From contig JAFPXF010000097.1 in NCBI GenBank assembly GCA_017394765.1, forward strand, positions 4,095-68,094: DNA of 64,000 bases, read 5' to 3'. This DNA comes from Bacteroidales bacterium. Lineage in GTDB: Bacteria > Bacteroidota > Bacteroidia > Bacteroidales > WCHB1-69. Both the position numbers and the translations under genes were made by a program. Shown piece after piece: positions 17,986-26,774 of the stretch; position 1 is the stretch's first letter, and every line of letters begins with the position of its first letter. Below the pieces are notes generated by a model that was given only the letters and a program-made list of their open reading frames with translations, had not been told where the DNA came from and searched no databases.

Positions 17986-19713
17986 CTAATGGTTCACCAC
18001 CACCTTGAATGTGCGGGAACGTCCGTTCTGCGTCGCTTTCAGCAAATAGACACCGCTGTTCCATGTTGAGGTGTTCATCACCATTTGGGTTCCATGGCAC
18101 TCCGCGGCATAGACCTTCTGTCCAGTGAGGGCATACACCTCCACCTGCACAGCCTCTTCACTGTCGTTGTGCAACACCAACCGCCCGGATGTGGCAGGAT
18201 TGGGCGTGACCGTGACGGGCAAATCCCCATACTCCACCACCCCGGGACCAAAGGTTACATAAATCACCCATTCTTTCGAACGTCCATCCACAGTGGTCAG
18301 CGTGTAAATGACCGGTGTTTCTGTCATGAAATTCTGCGGTAAGGAAGGATCCGGAGAACAGGTCACCCACATCGGAAGAACCATAGTGGGGGCAATATCA
18401 TACCAATCGGGAACAACGCAGTCCACACCATAGAAGAGGGTATCACCCCCCATTGGATAAAATTCCAAATCCATTTGACCATCCCACAATGAGAAGGAGA
18501 GAATGTCGGGTTCTATTTGCAGGACCGGCAGGTAATTCACAAGCCCGTACTGGGAATTGTCGGCATAATGGGTGATGACGCTCTCCGCGTATGTGCTGTC
18601 GTTGTCACCCCAGAAGTTTCCCACCGCCTCGATATCGCAGGTGGCGTTATTATAAAGATTGTACTCCACCCCACCATTCGAGTTATTGAACAGGCAGTTG
18701 TTGCCGGGATCGTCCACAGTGCCCATGTCAATCCGATGCTTGTTGATGGCGGTAATTCCCCAGAGGTTGCCGGTGATGAGGTTGCGGCGCAATTTGGCCC
18801 GGCATGTGGTGTCGCTGCCGTATATGCTGATGCCGCTGCCACCATTCATGGGATTGGTTTCCAAATTGTTGTCTTTGAAAGTATTGTCCTCTATGAGAGC
18901 CTCAATCCCAGGGCCTTGTTGCGTATATCCATAACGATTGTTCACCACCGTGTTGCTCCGGATGATGGCATTGGTGTGCCCCACCCCCAACAGGTTGGCG
19001 ATGGCAATGCCGCCCGACATCGCAACGCATCCCTCGATGTGGTTGCCCTCAATCACAACAGTGTCGCCGGCATTGCCGGGACCCAAGTTGATTTGAGGTT
19101 GGTTGATATTATTCAACACATTGTGATAAAATGTGTTATATCGGATTACAGGAGCTCCCGTCACATTGGCTGCGGAACTAATGGCTGCCTTGCGGTTCTC
19201 ATAAAAAGTACAGTTTTCGATGACGGGATTGGCGTTGGAGTATTTGATACACTGTTCTTTGAAATAGCGGAACATGCACCTTTCAAACGTCACCCCACTT
19301 TGCATCACCTGGATGTCGTTGCCGTATTCGAACAGGATATCCGAAAAACGGCTGTTTGCGGCGTTGTCAAGGCGGATTTCGTAGAATTCACTGCTACAGT
19401 TGGATGTATTGCAGGTAAACAACAGCGTGTCGGTACGGGGAGCGCTGGCCACCGTGCCGTGGATGGTGAGAGTAATCGGGTTGTAGCAGAGTATCTCTTG
19501 GGTATTTGCATCCAACAACAGCGTGTCGCCCGCCGAAATGGTGATATCTTGCAGCAGCGTATAGTGACCCGAGGAGGGAGTGGTCACCGAAGTCGGATAA
19601 GCTGTGGCAAAATCCGGGAAAGTGTAGGTTTGGCCCAATCCGGGAGTCACAATCTGGGCATGCACAAGCGTGACGGAAAGCGTCAGCAAAAAGATAATAA
19701 TAATATGTTTCAT
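17986..19713 (-). CDS. Secreted right-handed beta-helix protein with T9SS sorting domain
   Basis: 575 residues. A signal peptide (MKHIIIIFLLTLSVTLVHAQ) is followed by a parallel beta-helix region (about 110-390) with the recurring pattern VIENCTFYENRKAAI, PVIRYNTFYHNVLNNI and AIIRSNTVVNNRYGY, as in pectate-lyase-like and NosD-type proteins. A short beta domain follows, and the last roughly 75 residues read VTPNPATSGRLVLHNDS ... VYALTGQKVY ... WNSGVYLLKATQNGRSRTFKVVV, the type A T9SS C-terminal sorting domain. It should be exported across the outer membrane by the type IX system (PorQ is encoded at 40157). A polysaccharide-binding or lyase role is possible but no catalytic residues were recognised. 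Confidence 0.88.
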   Translation of the reverse strand: MKHIIIIFLLTLSVTLVHAQIVTPGLGQTYTFPDFATAYPTSVTTPSSGHYTLLQDITISAGDTLLLDANTQEILCYNPITLTIHGTVASAPRTDTLLFTCNTSNCSSEFYEIRLDNAANSRFSDILFEYGNDIQVMQSGVTFERCMFRYFKEQCIKYSNANPVIENCTFYENRKAAISSAANVTGAPVIRYNTFYHNVLNNINQPQINLGPGNAGDTVVIEGNHIEGCVAMSGGIAIANLLGVGHTNAIIRSNTVVNNRYGYTQQGPGIEALIEDNTFKDNNLETNPMNGGSGISIYGSDTTCRAKLRRNLITGNLWGITAINKHRIDMGTVDDPGNNCLFNNSNGGVEYNLYNNATCDIEAVGNFWGDNDSTYAESVITHYADNSQYGLVNYLPVLQIEPDILSFSLWDGQMDLEFYPMGGDTLFYGVDCVVPDWYDIAPTMVLPMWVTCSPDPSLPQNFMTETPVIYTLTTVDGRSKEWVIYVTFGPGVVEYGDLPVTVTPNPATSGRLVLHNDSEEAVQVEVYALTGQKVYAAECHGTQMVMNTSTWNSGVYLLKATQNGRSRTFKVVVNH

Positions 19714-19737
19714 AGCAATCTATTTTAAAGAACGCTG

Positions 19738-19745
19738 CAAAGGTA
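19738..19745 (-). promoter_or_regulatory. -7 promoter box for the T9SS beta-helix gene
   Basis: The reverse strand reads TACCTTTG, 24 nt before the start codon, in the 50-nt gap after the esterase-like gene. Confidence 0.6.
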
Positions 19746-19763
19746 CATAATTTTGGGTTATTG

Positions 19764-20720
19764 TTACCGCAAATGGCGGCACAGGAAATCAATGGCGATT
19801 TTCAGGCAGGCGTCAAGTTTGTCGGGAATGATTTTGAACCTGGGGCCAAAATAGAACGCGTGCGGTTCCCCCTCGAAGGGGTGAAGTTCATAATTCTTCA
19901 TCCCCAAGGAGTCCATTCTATGGGCTATGCTGTAAGAACCATAAAGTTTGGGAGACACGATAGCATAAATGCCCGAATTGCCGTATGTATAGGGCACGGT
20001 CTTGTCGTTGGTGCCGTGAATCATACAGACGGGTGTGGTTTCATCGGCATCGATGACTTCAATATCGGAGACACCGCCCCACTGGTCCACCAGTCCCGCC
20101 ACCCGGCTGGTGTGCCCGCGGCTGATGTCGAGTCCGGAATCGTCCAGCATACCGAGGTCGCTGCCAAGGGAGGCCTCGGCAGGGCGCTCGTCGTCCTTCA
20201 TGAACACCGCGTACAGGGAGGCGATGCTGCCGGCGGAGTTGCCTAACAGGAAGATAGCCGTGGTGTCGATGCCATAATGATCGCTCTTGGCCTTGAAAAA
20301 CCGGATGGCGGCACTGACGTCCTGAGTGGCCATATAAGCACCGCGCATCATATTGGCGGGCGAGATGCTGAGCGCGGGCACCAGCCGGTAGTCGATGGAG
20401 GCCACCACAAAGCCGTGGTGGGCCAGCGTGTCGGCAATAGCCACCATGTCGGCATAGTCGCGCGACCCTGCCACGAAACCGCCGCCGAACACCGTGATGA
20501 CCATCGGACGGCGGGCCATCGTGTCGTGATACGGCTCGTAAAAGTCGGCCCGCAGATCTTTCATCACCCCCGCCACATCCTCAGCCTGGTTGAAGAGAAT
20601 GCCATGCACCACCGAGACCTCGTCAAAGACTCGGTTGGCAAAACGTTGTGCCTGCGCGGAAGGCCCGCCGGCAAGCAACAGGCATCCTAAAACCGCGAAA
20701 TAAAATCTCCACCTGGACAT
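19764..20720 (-). CDS. Secreted alpha/beta hydrolase, carboxylesterase-like
   Basis: 318 residues starting with a signal peptide (MSRWRFYFAVLGCLLLAGGPSAQAQ). The body shows the esterase oxyanion-hole motif VFGGGFVAGSRDYADM, the segment FVVASIDYRLVPALSISPANMMRGAYMATQDVSAAIRFF, the nucleophile elbow GNSAGSIASL (Ser), a late Asp near CMIHGTNDKTVPY and a final His in the GEPHAFYFGP region, consistent with a Ser-Asp-His triad. Likely periplasmic or secreted; the ester substrate is unknown. ATG at 20720 is preferred to the GTG three codons upstream. Confidence 0.82.
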   Translation of the reverse strand: MSRWRFYFAVLGCLLLAGGPSAQAQRFANRVFDEVSVVHGILFNQAEDVAGVMKDLRADFYEPYHDTMARRPMVITVFGGGFVAGSRDYADMVAIADTLAHHGFVVASIDYRLVPALSISPANMMRGAYMATQDVSAAIRFFKAKSDHYGIDTTAIFLLGNSAGSIASLYAVFMKDDERPAEASLGSDLGMLDDSGLDISRGHTSRVAGLVDQWGGVSDIEVIDADETTPVCMIHGTNDKTVPYTYGNSGIYAIVSPKLYGSYSIAHRMDSLGMKNYELHPFEGEPHAFYFGPRFKIIPDKLDACLKIAIDFLCRHLR

Positions 20721-20763
20721 AGATACCACCTTTTATTTTCGATTATTCACCTTTCACATCATG

Positions 20764-21465
20764 TCAGTCTTTCACACAGCGGACAGACAATGCATCCTCC
20801 GAGGGAATTTGTGAGCCGACCTTCAGACTTGACTCATGCGCGCTGATGAATCTGCTTATGACTCTCCCGGACGCCGTAATTTCGGTTGTCCAGAATGCTG
20901 CCAAATCGCCTATAGGGTTAACGCTTCCGATGTAGGAGGCGGGCAGGGCCGAGAATCCGGTGGAGTTGTTGGTGGAAGGCTGGAATCCCGCCCCACCGAA
21001 GTCGGAGACCTGGTTCCAGTGTTCTTCAGAGGCGAGAGCTTTGGCTACAGTGGTGCTTTTTTCGAGATATTTCTCATTGTTAATTATCGCCTGTTCCATA
21101 TCATACCATTCTTTTCCATCGGGAAGATGCCATCCCTCCGGACAGGCTCTGGTGGCGGCGCTATAGGAGTAGAGGTAGCCGTACACCTCCACGTTGTCCA
21201 TATTGCCTGCAGGCGGGACACGGACATCATCGTGCAGTTCACTCAGTTCAGGGGAAGGGAGATGGATAGTGTCGCCGTTGGGGTAGTGTGTCGTTTTCAG
21301 GTTGGAGGCCATCCATACCTGGTTCCCGATTTTCACGGCGTCATACCGGTTGCCGTCAACATCCGTCACGGCATTCTTGATCACCTCAGCTGTTTCTCCT
21401 GACCTATTGTGGCAGGAAATACAGAGCAGAGAGGATAAAACCAAAAAGAATAATATTTTTTTCAT
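20764..21465 (-). CDS. Lipoprotein with Fib_succ_major domain
   Basis: 233 residues. Signal peptide with lipobox CISC (mature Cys 18). The domain begins VTDVDGNRYDAVKIGNQVWMASNLKTTHYPNGD and contains VYGYLYSYSAATRACPEGWHLPDGKEWYDME, GFSALPASYIG and the end ALSVRCVKD, all standard landmarks of the Fibrobacter succinogenes major paralogous domain, common in Bacteroidota surface proteins. Function unknown. Its own promoter box lies about 45 nt upstream; the gap to the downstream hydrolase gene is 43 bp. Confidence 0.85.
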   Translation of the reverse strand: MKKILFFLVLSSLLCISCHNRSGETAEVIKNAVTDVDGNRYDAVKIGNQVWMASNLKTTHYPNGDTIHLPSPELSELHDDVRVPPAGNMDNVEVYGYLYSYSAATRACPEGWHLPDGKEWYDMEQAIINNEKYLEKSTTVAKALASEEHWNQVSDFGGAGFQPSTNNSTGFSALPASYIGSVNPIGDLAAFWTTEITASGRVISRFISAHESSLKVGSQIPSEDALSVRCVKD

Positions 21466-21510
21466 AGTGTGTTTTTGTTTTGATTAATGATCTTTCGCTG
21501 TTTTTGCTGG

Positions 21511-21518
21511 CAAAAGTA
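21511..21518 (-). promoter_or_regulatory. -7 promoter box for the Fib_succ lipoprotein gene
   Basis: The reverse strand reads TACTTTTG, 45 nt before the start codon. Confidence 0.55.
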
Positions 21519-21764
21519 CAAAATAATAATGATATTTTTATCCCTTCACACCAAAAATGTGCCCCCCATTGCAAAAATATGAACACATGAAAAAACAATC
21601 TTTATGGGGGGTGTGGTAAAATACTGGTAATTAATGTATTGTAAAATACTCACATTACAACAATGTAAAAGGATAAAAACAGAAATATGTGAAGGGTTAA
21701 GACAAAATACTGATTGGTGTCTCTGATAATTGATCATATTTGCCGCTGTGTTAAAAAAGGTAGT

Positions 21765-22107
21765 TATATACTTGATGGCACCGAGTCAGGATACACAACA
21801 CATTTTTCCAACGCCTCCCTTTCGCGGCAAGCAAGTTTTATGCATCTTGGATGCCGACCCCCCGCACCGCGAGAGGGTGTCGGTGCCGTGGTCCCACCCT
21901 CACACTGCGCTCCTTCGTCGCTTGTGTGGGGTTATGGAGAGGATGTCCCTCCGGGACAATAGGGATAATCATTTTCCTTGAGCAGCCCCGTTAGGGGCAA
22001 AAGCTCGGTAGAAACCGGGGGCGTGCGCAATTACGGATGCATTTCTCACCGCGCCGGCACGCCCAAACAAAAAAACAAAAGCCCAAATTTGTGCCATCAA
22101 ATATATA
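21765..22107. mobile_element. Candidate MITE-like non-coding element, 343 bp
   Basis: Bounded by 16-bp inverted ends, TATATACTTGATGGCA (21765-21780) and TGCCATCAAATATATA (22092-22107), one mismatch. No transposase or credible ORF is inside. The interior is GC-rich, with small palindromes such as TGTCCCTCCGGGACA and the 22-nt block that is also found at 13990-14011. The same end sequence recurs at 46077-46092. No target-site duplication is obvious. The 21519-21764 stretch on its left is AT-rich and shows no gene. Confidence 0.5.
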
Positions 22108-22124
22108 ATTCCCCGTTTTTTTCG

Positions 22125-22132
22125 TATTTTTG
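22125..22132 (+). promoter_or_regulatory. -7 promoter box for nadD
   Basis: TATTTTTG, 26 nt before the nadD ATG and just outside the right end of the MITE-like element. Confidence 0.6.
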
Positions 22133-22158
22133 CACGATTTTTTTCAACCAACGACGAA

Positions 22159-22740
22159 ATGTACAAGACCGGCCTCTATTTCGGATCCTTCAACCCCATA
22201 CACATCGGGCATTTGGTCATCGCCGAGTACCTTTTGGAACACTCGGACCTGCAGGAGCTTTGGTTTGTGGTGTCACCCCGCAACCCGCTGAAAGAGAAAA
22301 GTTCCCTGCTGGATGACCGGCAACGGCTCCACATGGTCAACTTGGCCATCGGCGACGATGCGCGCTTCAAGGCCTCCGACGTCGAGTTTTACTTGTCGCA
22401 GCCCTCCTACACCTGCCACACGCTCGTGCATCTTCAGGAGAAATTCCCCAAGCGCGAGTTTGCGCTCATCATGGGGGAGGACAATCTGCAGACCTTCGAC
22501 CGCTGGCTCAACTACGAGTGGATTTTGGAGCACTTCCCCATCTACGTCTATCCGCGTATCGGATACGATGGCGGCGAGCGCAAGTCGCATCCGCATGTCA
22601 CCTTCATCGACGCGCCCCGCATCGAGCTCTCCTCCACCCTCATCCGCAACAGCATCCGCGACGGCAAGGAGGTCCGCTATATGTTGCCTCCCAAGGTTTA
22701 CGACTATATCGATGAAATGGGCTTCTACACTCGTCACTGA
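22159..22740 (+). CDS. nadD: Nicotinate-nucleotide adenylyltransferase
   Basis: Makes deamido-NAD from nicotinate mononucleotide and ATP in NAD synthesis. 193 residues: GLYFGSFNPIHIGHLVIAEYL carries the (H/T)xGH nucleotidyltransferase motif, then LWFVVSPRNPLKEK and DDRQRLHMVNLAI, LIMGEDNLQTFDRW, and the C-terminal ELSSTLIRNSIRDGKEVRYMLPPKVYDYI (the SSTxIR motif). Full length. It lies 27 bp upstream of rlmD, so probably co-transcribed. Confidence 0.96.
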   Translation: MYKTGLYFGSFNPIHIGHLVIAEYLLEHSDLQELWFVVSPRNPLKEKSSLLDDRQRLHMVNLAIGDDARFKASDVEFYLSQPSYTCHTLVHLQEKFPKREFALIMGEDNLQTFDRWLNYEWILEHFPIYVYPRIGYDGGERKSHPHVTFIDAPRIELSSTLIRNSIRDGKEVRYMLPPKVYDYIDEMGFYTRH

Positions 22741-22767
22741 CATTTACTCACCCAAAACTCAACCAAG

Positions 22768-24174
22768 ATGACATTCAAACGTTACAACATCGAGAATCTC
22801 GAGATTCTCTCTGCCGGCGCCGAGGGCAAGGCCGTGGCCAAGCAAGACGGACTCACCATATTTGTACCCTACGCCGTGCCCGGCGACTTTGTGGATGTCG
22901 AGATCTACAAGCGCAAGCGCGGCTATGCCGAATCCAACCTGCTCTCCATCCGCACGCCCTCACCCGACCGTGTGACACCGCCCTGCGGGCACTTCGGCGT
23001 GTGCGGCGGCTGCAAATGGCAGATGCTCTCCTACGAAAAGCAACTGGAGTTCAAGCAGAAACAGGTGGAAGACAACTTCCGCCACCTCGGCAAGTTCGAG
23101 TTTCCGGAGCTGCGCCCCATTATCGGCTCCGCCAAGCCCTACTACTATCGCAACAAGTTAGAGTTCACCTTCTCCACCATGCGTTGGCTCTCCTACGAGG
23201 ACTTGCGCCGCCAGCAGGATGGCGAGTTCTTCGAGCAACGATGCCTCGGCTTCCACATTCCGGGCATGTTCGACAAGATTCTCGACATCGAGCACTGCTG
23301 GCTGCAGGGCGCGCCAAGCAACGACATCCGCCTCTTCTGCCGCAGCTATGCCATGGAACACGAGCTGCCCTTCTACGACCCGCGCGAGCGCACGGGACTG
23401 CTGCGCAACCTCATCATCCGCACCGCCTCCACCGGCGACCTGATGGTCGTGCTCGTCGTCACCGACTTCAACGAACAGGCCTCCAACATGATGGAAGCCC
23501 TTGCAGAACGCTTCCCCGAAATCACCTCCCTCGTCTATGTCGTCAACACCAAGATGAACGACGCCATCTTCGACCTGCCCTTCTTCCTGTTCAAGGGACA
23601 GGATTATATTATGGAAGAAATGGAAGGGCTGAAATTCAAGGTAGGTCCGAAGTCGTTTTACCAAACCAACAGCGAGCAGGCATACAACCTATACAAGGTG
23701 GCGCGCGAATTTGCCGGCATCCATCCCGACGAGGTGGTCTATGACCTCTTCACCGGCACGGGCACCATTGCCAACTTCGTGGCGCACCAGGCCAAGCGGG
23801 TGGTGGGCATCGAGTATGTGGACACCGCCGTCGCCGATGCCCGCATCAACTCCGAGATGAACCACATCCACAACACGGAGTTCGTGGTGGGCGACATGGC
23901 CAAGATCTTCACCGACGGCTTCATTGCCAAGCACGGGCGCCCCGATGTCATCATCTCCGACCCGCCACGCGCAGGCATGCATCCCAATGTCATCGAGCAG
24001 CTGCTCAAGTTAGAGGTGCCGCGCATCGTCTATGTAAGCTGCAACCCCGCCACGCAGGCCCGCGACCTGACGCTGCTCGACCCCAAATACCGCGTCGCCG
24101 CCGTGCAGCCCGTCGATATGTTCCCCCACACACAACATGTGGAGAATGTGGTGCTGCTCCAGTTGAAATTATGA
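22768..24174 (+). CDS. rlmD: 23S rRNA (uracil-C5)-methyltransferase, RlmD type
   Basis: SAM-dependent m5U methyltransferase acting on 23S rRNA. 468 residues: N-terminal TRAM domain (about 1-60), four-Cys iron-sulfur cluster CGHFGVCGGCKWQM with a further Cys later, SAM site YDLFTGTGTIANFVA, and catalytic region SDPPRAGMHPNVIEQL followed by YVSCNPATQARDL (nucleophilic Cys). Bacteroidota often have one enzyme of this RumA type, so the target uridine (U1939 or U747) is not certain. Confidence 0.93.
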   Translation: MTFKRYNIENLEILSAGAEGKAVAKQDGLTIFVPYAVPGDFVDVEIYKRKRGYAESNLLSIRTPSPDRVTPPCGHFGVCGGCKWQMLSYEKQLEFKQKQVEDNFRHLGKFEFPELRPIIGSAKPYYYRNKLEFTFSTMRWLSYEDLRRQQDGEFFEQRCLGFHIPGMFDKILDIEHCWLQGAPSNDIRLFCRSYAMEHELPFYDPRERTGLLRNLIIRTASTGDLMVVLVVTDFNEQASNMMEALAERFPEITSLVYVVNTKMNDAIFDLPFFLFKGQDYIMEEMEGLKFKVGPKSFYQTNSEQAYNLYKVAREFAGIHPDEVVYDLFTGTGTIANFVAHQAKRVVGIEYVDTAVADARINSEMNHIHNTEFVVGDMAKIFTDGFIAKHGRPDVIISDPPRAGMHPNVIEQLLKLEVPRIVYVSCNPATQARDLTLLDPKYRVAAVQPVDMFPHTQHVENVVLLQLKL

Positions 24175-24188
24175 TAATAATTTGGAAT

Positions 24189-26675
24189 ATGAAACACATA
24201 AAGACCCTTTTCCTGTGCCTCTTGATGACTATCGTGGCACTCACCTGCGCCGCCCAAACGCAACATTCACTGAAAGATGCCGTCTCCCTGCAAAGTCCCG
24301 ATGGGCAGCTGGAACTCCAGTTTGCGGTGATCAATGGCGTGCCCACCTATACACTCAATCGCAACGGCAAGGCCGTGGTGCTGCCCTCCCGTATGGGCTT
24401 CATCCTTGAGTGGCGCGATGACTTGGCGCACGCCTTTGTCCTCAAAGACAAGGCATACAGCACTTTCGACGAGACTTGGGAGCCGGTGTGGGGCGAGGAG
24501 GCCCGCATCCGCAACCATTACAACGAACTGTTGGTGACATTGGAACAGCCCGTCGGCAGCGTGGCGAGCATGGACCACTCCACCGAGAAGCGCCCAACGG
24601 TGATGCGTATCCGCTTCCGTCTCTACAACGACGGTTTGGGATTCCGCTACGAATTTCCCGACCTGCTGCCCACCAACTTGTACCCGGGCAACATCTACAA
24701 CGCGCTCGTCTGCTTCTGGTTCAAGGAGGAGCTGACGGAGTTCGCGATGGCGGGTGACCACACCGCATGGTGGATTCCCGGCGACTACGACACGCAGGAG
24801 TACAACTACACGGAGTCGAAGCTGTCGGAAATCCGCAGTTTGTGGGATGCCAGCCACAAGAACGGCGGCTGGCCGTGGACCGCGTTTTCGAAAACGGGCG
24901 TGCAGACAGCCATCCAGATGAAGACCGATGACGGCCTGTATATCAACATCCACGAGGCCGCCACCCTCGACTTCCCGACCATGCACCTTGATTTTATAGA
25001 TGCCTTGTCCAACAACCCTTGGGACACCCTCTTGCACCAACAGCCAACCACCAACAGCCAACAGCCGTCATACACCTTCCGCGCCTGGCTCTGTCCCGAC
25101 GCCACCGGCTATAAGGGCCGCATCCAGGCACCATGCACCACTCCGTGGCGTACGGTGATGGTCTGTGAAAAGGCCACTGATGTGCTCGCCTCGCGACTGA
25201 TTCTCAACCTCAACGAGCCGTGCGCTTTGGAGGATGTCAGCTGGATTCATCCGGTGAAGTACATGGGCGTTTGGTGGGAGATGATCAGCGGCAAGAGCAG
25301 CTGGAGCTACACCAACGACTTCCCCTCCGTGAAACTGGGCGTGACCGACTATGTTCACGCCACCCCTAACGGCACGCACGGTGCCAACAACGCCAACGTG
25401 CGCCGCTACATAGACTTCGCCGCCGCCAACGGCTTCGACGGATTACTTATCGAAGGGTGGAACATCGGATGGGAAGACTGGTACGGCAAACAGAAGGAGT
25501 TCGTCTTCGACTTTCTCACGCCGTATCCCGACTTTGACCTGCCCGCACTGAACAAATATGCCCACGAAAAGGGCATCCGATTGATTATGCACCACGAGAG
25601 TTCCGCCTCCACAGTCAACTACGAGCACTGGATGGAGCAGGCCTACACGCTGATGAACCAGTACGGCTACGATGCTGTGAAGGGCGGTTATGTGGGCACC
25701 ATCATCCCGTTTGGCGAGGGGCACTACAGCCAGCCCATCAACAACCACTACCACTACGCCATCGTGGAGGCCGCCAAGCACCACATCATGGTCAACTCGC
25801 ACGAGGCGGTGCGTCCCACCGGACTTTGCCGCACCTGGCCCAACATGATCGGCAATGAGAGCGCCATGGGCACCGAATTCCGCGAGCGTATCCATCCCGG
25901 CCACACCTCCATCCTGCCGTTCACGCGCCTGCAGGGCGGCCCGATGGACTACACCCCCGGCATCTTCGAACCCGACATGGGCAAGATCGTGTCGTGGGGC
26001 AAGAAGATGAGCCATACCATCTGCAACCAGTTGGGACTCTACGTCACCTTCTACTCGCCGCTGCAGATGGCCGCCGACTTCCCGGAGCACTATGAGCCTT
26101 ACATGGACGCCTTCCAGTTCATCAAGGATGTGGCGGTGGATTGGGACACCAGCATCTATATTATGGCCGAGCCAGGTGACTACATCGTGACAGCCCGTCA
26201 TCCGAGAATCTCCACATTGAACAAAGCCGCCGATGGGGTCGGCACGTTATCTGACGGCAAAAAGGGCGTGATAGCCAACGCCACCCGCTTTGTCTATGCC
26301 ATCCCAGATTCTGTAGAGACGTTGCGCGCAACGTCTCTACAAGGAACAACCTTGCGTGCAACCCGAGGCCCAATGGAAGGCCAACAACCCCGCGATGTCT
26401 GGTACATCGGCGGCATCACCGACGAGGACGCCCGCGAGGTTTCTGTCAAATTGGATTTCCTGAAACCCGGCGTGAAATACGAGGCCATCATCTATGCCGA
26501 TGCGCCCGATGCCTGCGGTCTTCCCGATGATTCTGAATTCCGTTCTTCAGATTCCAAGTTGACATACAACCCACAGGCATACACCATCACGAAGAAGGTG
26601 GTGACGAGCAAGACCGTGTTGAAGCTGAAGATGGCCCCGTGCGGGGGATTTGCCGTGTCTATACGGGAAAAATAG
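24189..26675 (+). CDS. GH97 glycoside hydrolase, SusB-like (inverting type)
   Basis: 828 residues. Signal peptide MKHIKTLFLCLLMTIVALTCAAQ; N-terminal GH97 beta-sandwich (about 25-285); TIM barrel (about 290-640) with VKYMGVWWEMISGKSSWSY, LIEGWNIGWEDWYGKQKEF, MHHESSAST, NSHEAVRPTGLCRTWPN and GNESAMGTEF; C-terminal beta domain. Glu instead of Asp in MHHES and Glu in HEAVRPTG match the inverting, calcium-dependent alpha-glucosidase subgroup rather than the retaining alpha-galactosidases. ATG at 24189 gives a clean signal peptide. Two oddities: an extra Gln/Asn/Pro-rich insert (from 25033) and a 30-bp palindrome translated in frame (26312-26341). No susC/susD neighbours are present. Confidence 0.93.
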   Translation: MKHIKTLFLCLLMTIVALTCAAQTQHSLKDAVSLQSPDGQLELQFAVINGVPTYTLNRNGKAVVLPSRMGFILEWRDDLAHAFVLKDKAYSTFDETWEPVWGEEARIRNHYNELLVTLEQPVGSVASMDHSTEKRPTVMRIRFRLYNDGLGFRYEFPDLLPTNLYPGNIYNALVCFWFKEELTEFAMAGDHTAWWIPGDYDTQEYNYTESKLSEIRSLWDASHKNGGWPWTAFSKTGVQTAIQMKTDDGLYINIHEAATLDFPTMHLDFIDALSNNPWDTLLHQQPTTNSQQPSYTFRAWLCPDATGYKGRIQAPCTTPWRTVMVCEKATDVLASRLILNLNEPCALEDVSWIHPVKYMGVWWEMISGKSSWSYTNDFPSVKLGVTDYVHATPNGTHGANNANVRRYIDFAAANGFDGLLIEGWNIGWEDWYGKQKEFVFDFLTPYPDFDLPALNKYAHEKGIRLIMHHESSASTVNYEHWMEQAYTLMNQYGYDAVKGGYVGTIIPFGEGHYSQPINNHYHYAIVEAAKHHIMVNSHEAVRPTGLCRTWPNMIGNESAMGTEFRERIHPGHTSILPFTRLQGGPMDYTPGIFEPDMGKIVSWGKKMSHTICNQLGLYVTFYSPLQMAADFPEHYEPYMDAFQFIKDVAVDWDTSIYIMAEPGDYIVTARHPRISTLNKAADGVGTLSDGKKGVIANATRFVYAIPDSVETLRATSLQGTTLRATRGPMEGQQPRDVWYIGGITDEDAREVSVKLDFLKPGVKYEAIIYADAPDACGLPDDSEFRSSDSKLTYNPQAYTITKKVVTSKTVLKLKMAPCGGFAVSIREK
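25033..25071 (+). repeat. Low-complexity repeat insert within the GH97 gene
   Basis: Repeats of a CCAACAGCCAAC-type unit, translated as Gln/Pro/Thr/Asn/Ser. The reverse complement resembles the 'GTTGGCTGTTGG' / 'TTATTGGCTATTGG' type intergenic sequence also seen between pyrB and pyrI (36796-36822). It falls between two expected strands of the GH97 N-terminal domain. Confidence 0.5.
26312..26341. repeat. Perfect 30-bp palindrome, GAGACGC-type family, inside the GH97 CDS
   Basis: Arm TGTAGAGACGTTGCG (26312-26326) followed directly by its exact reverse complement (26327-26341). Read in frame it adds ten codons and gives the peptide VETLRATSLQG. Related copies lie at 27881-27907, 29052-29081 and 44562-44589, with a half copy at 15460-15478. 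Confidence 0.9.
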
Positions 26676-26774
26676 TACACAATAGTTAATAGTTAAGAGT
26701 GGGCAATGGAAAAAGACATTGACCCGCAAAACCAAAGAATTTTGGAAAACTTATAAAACAGTAAAACATCTATT

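Noticed and set aside
21969..22166. 65-codon minus-strand frame ending in the MITE-like element
   Set aside because: It is a reading of the repeat end and nadD leader; similar residues appear at 45897-46100 only because of the shared repeat.
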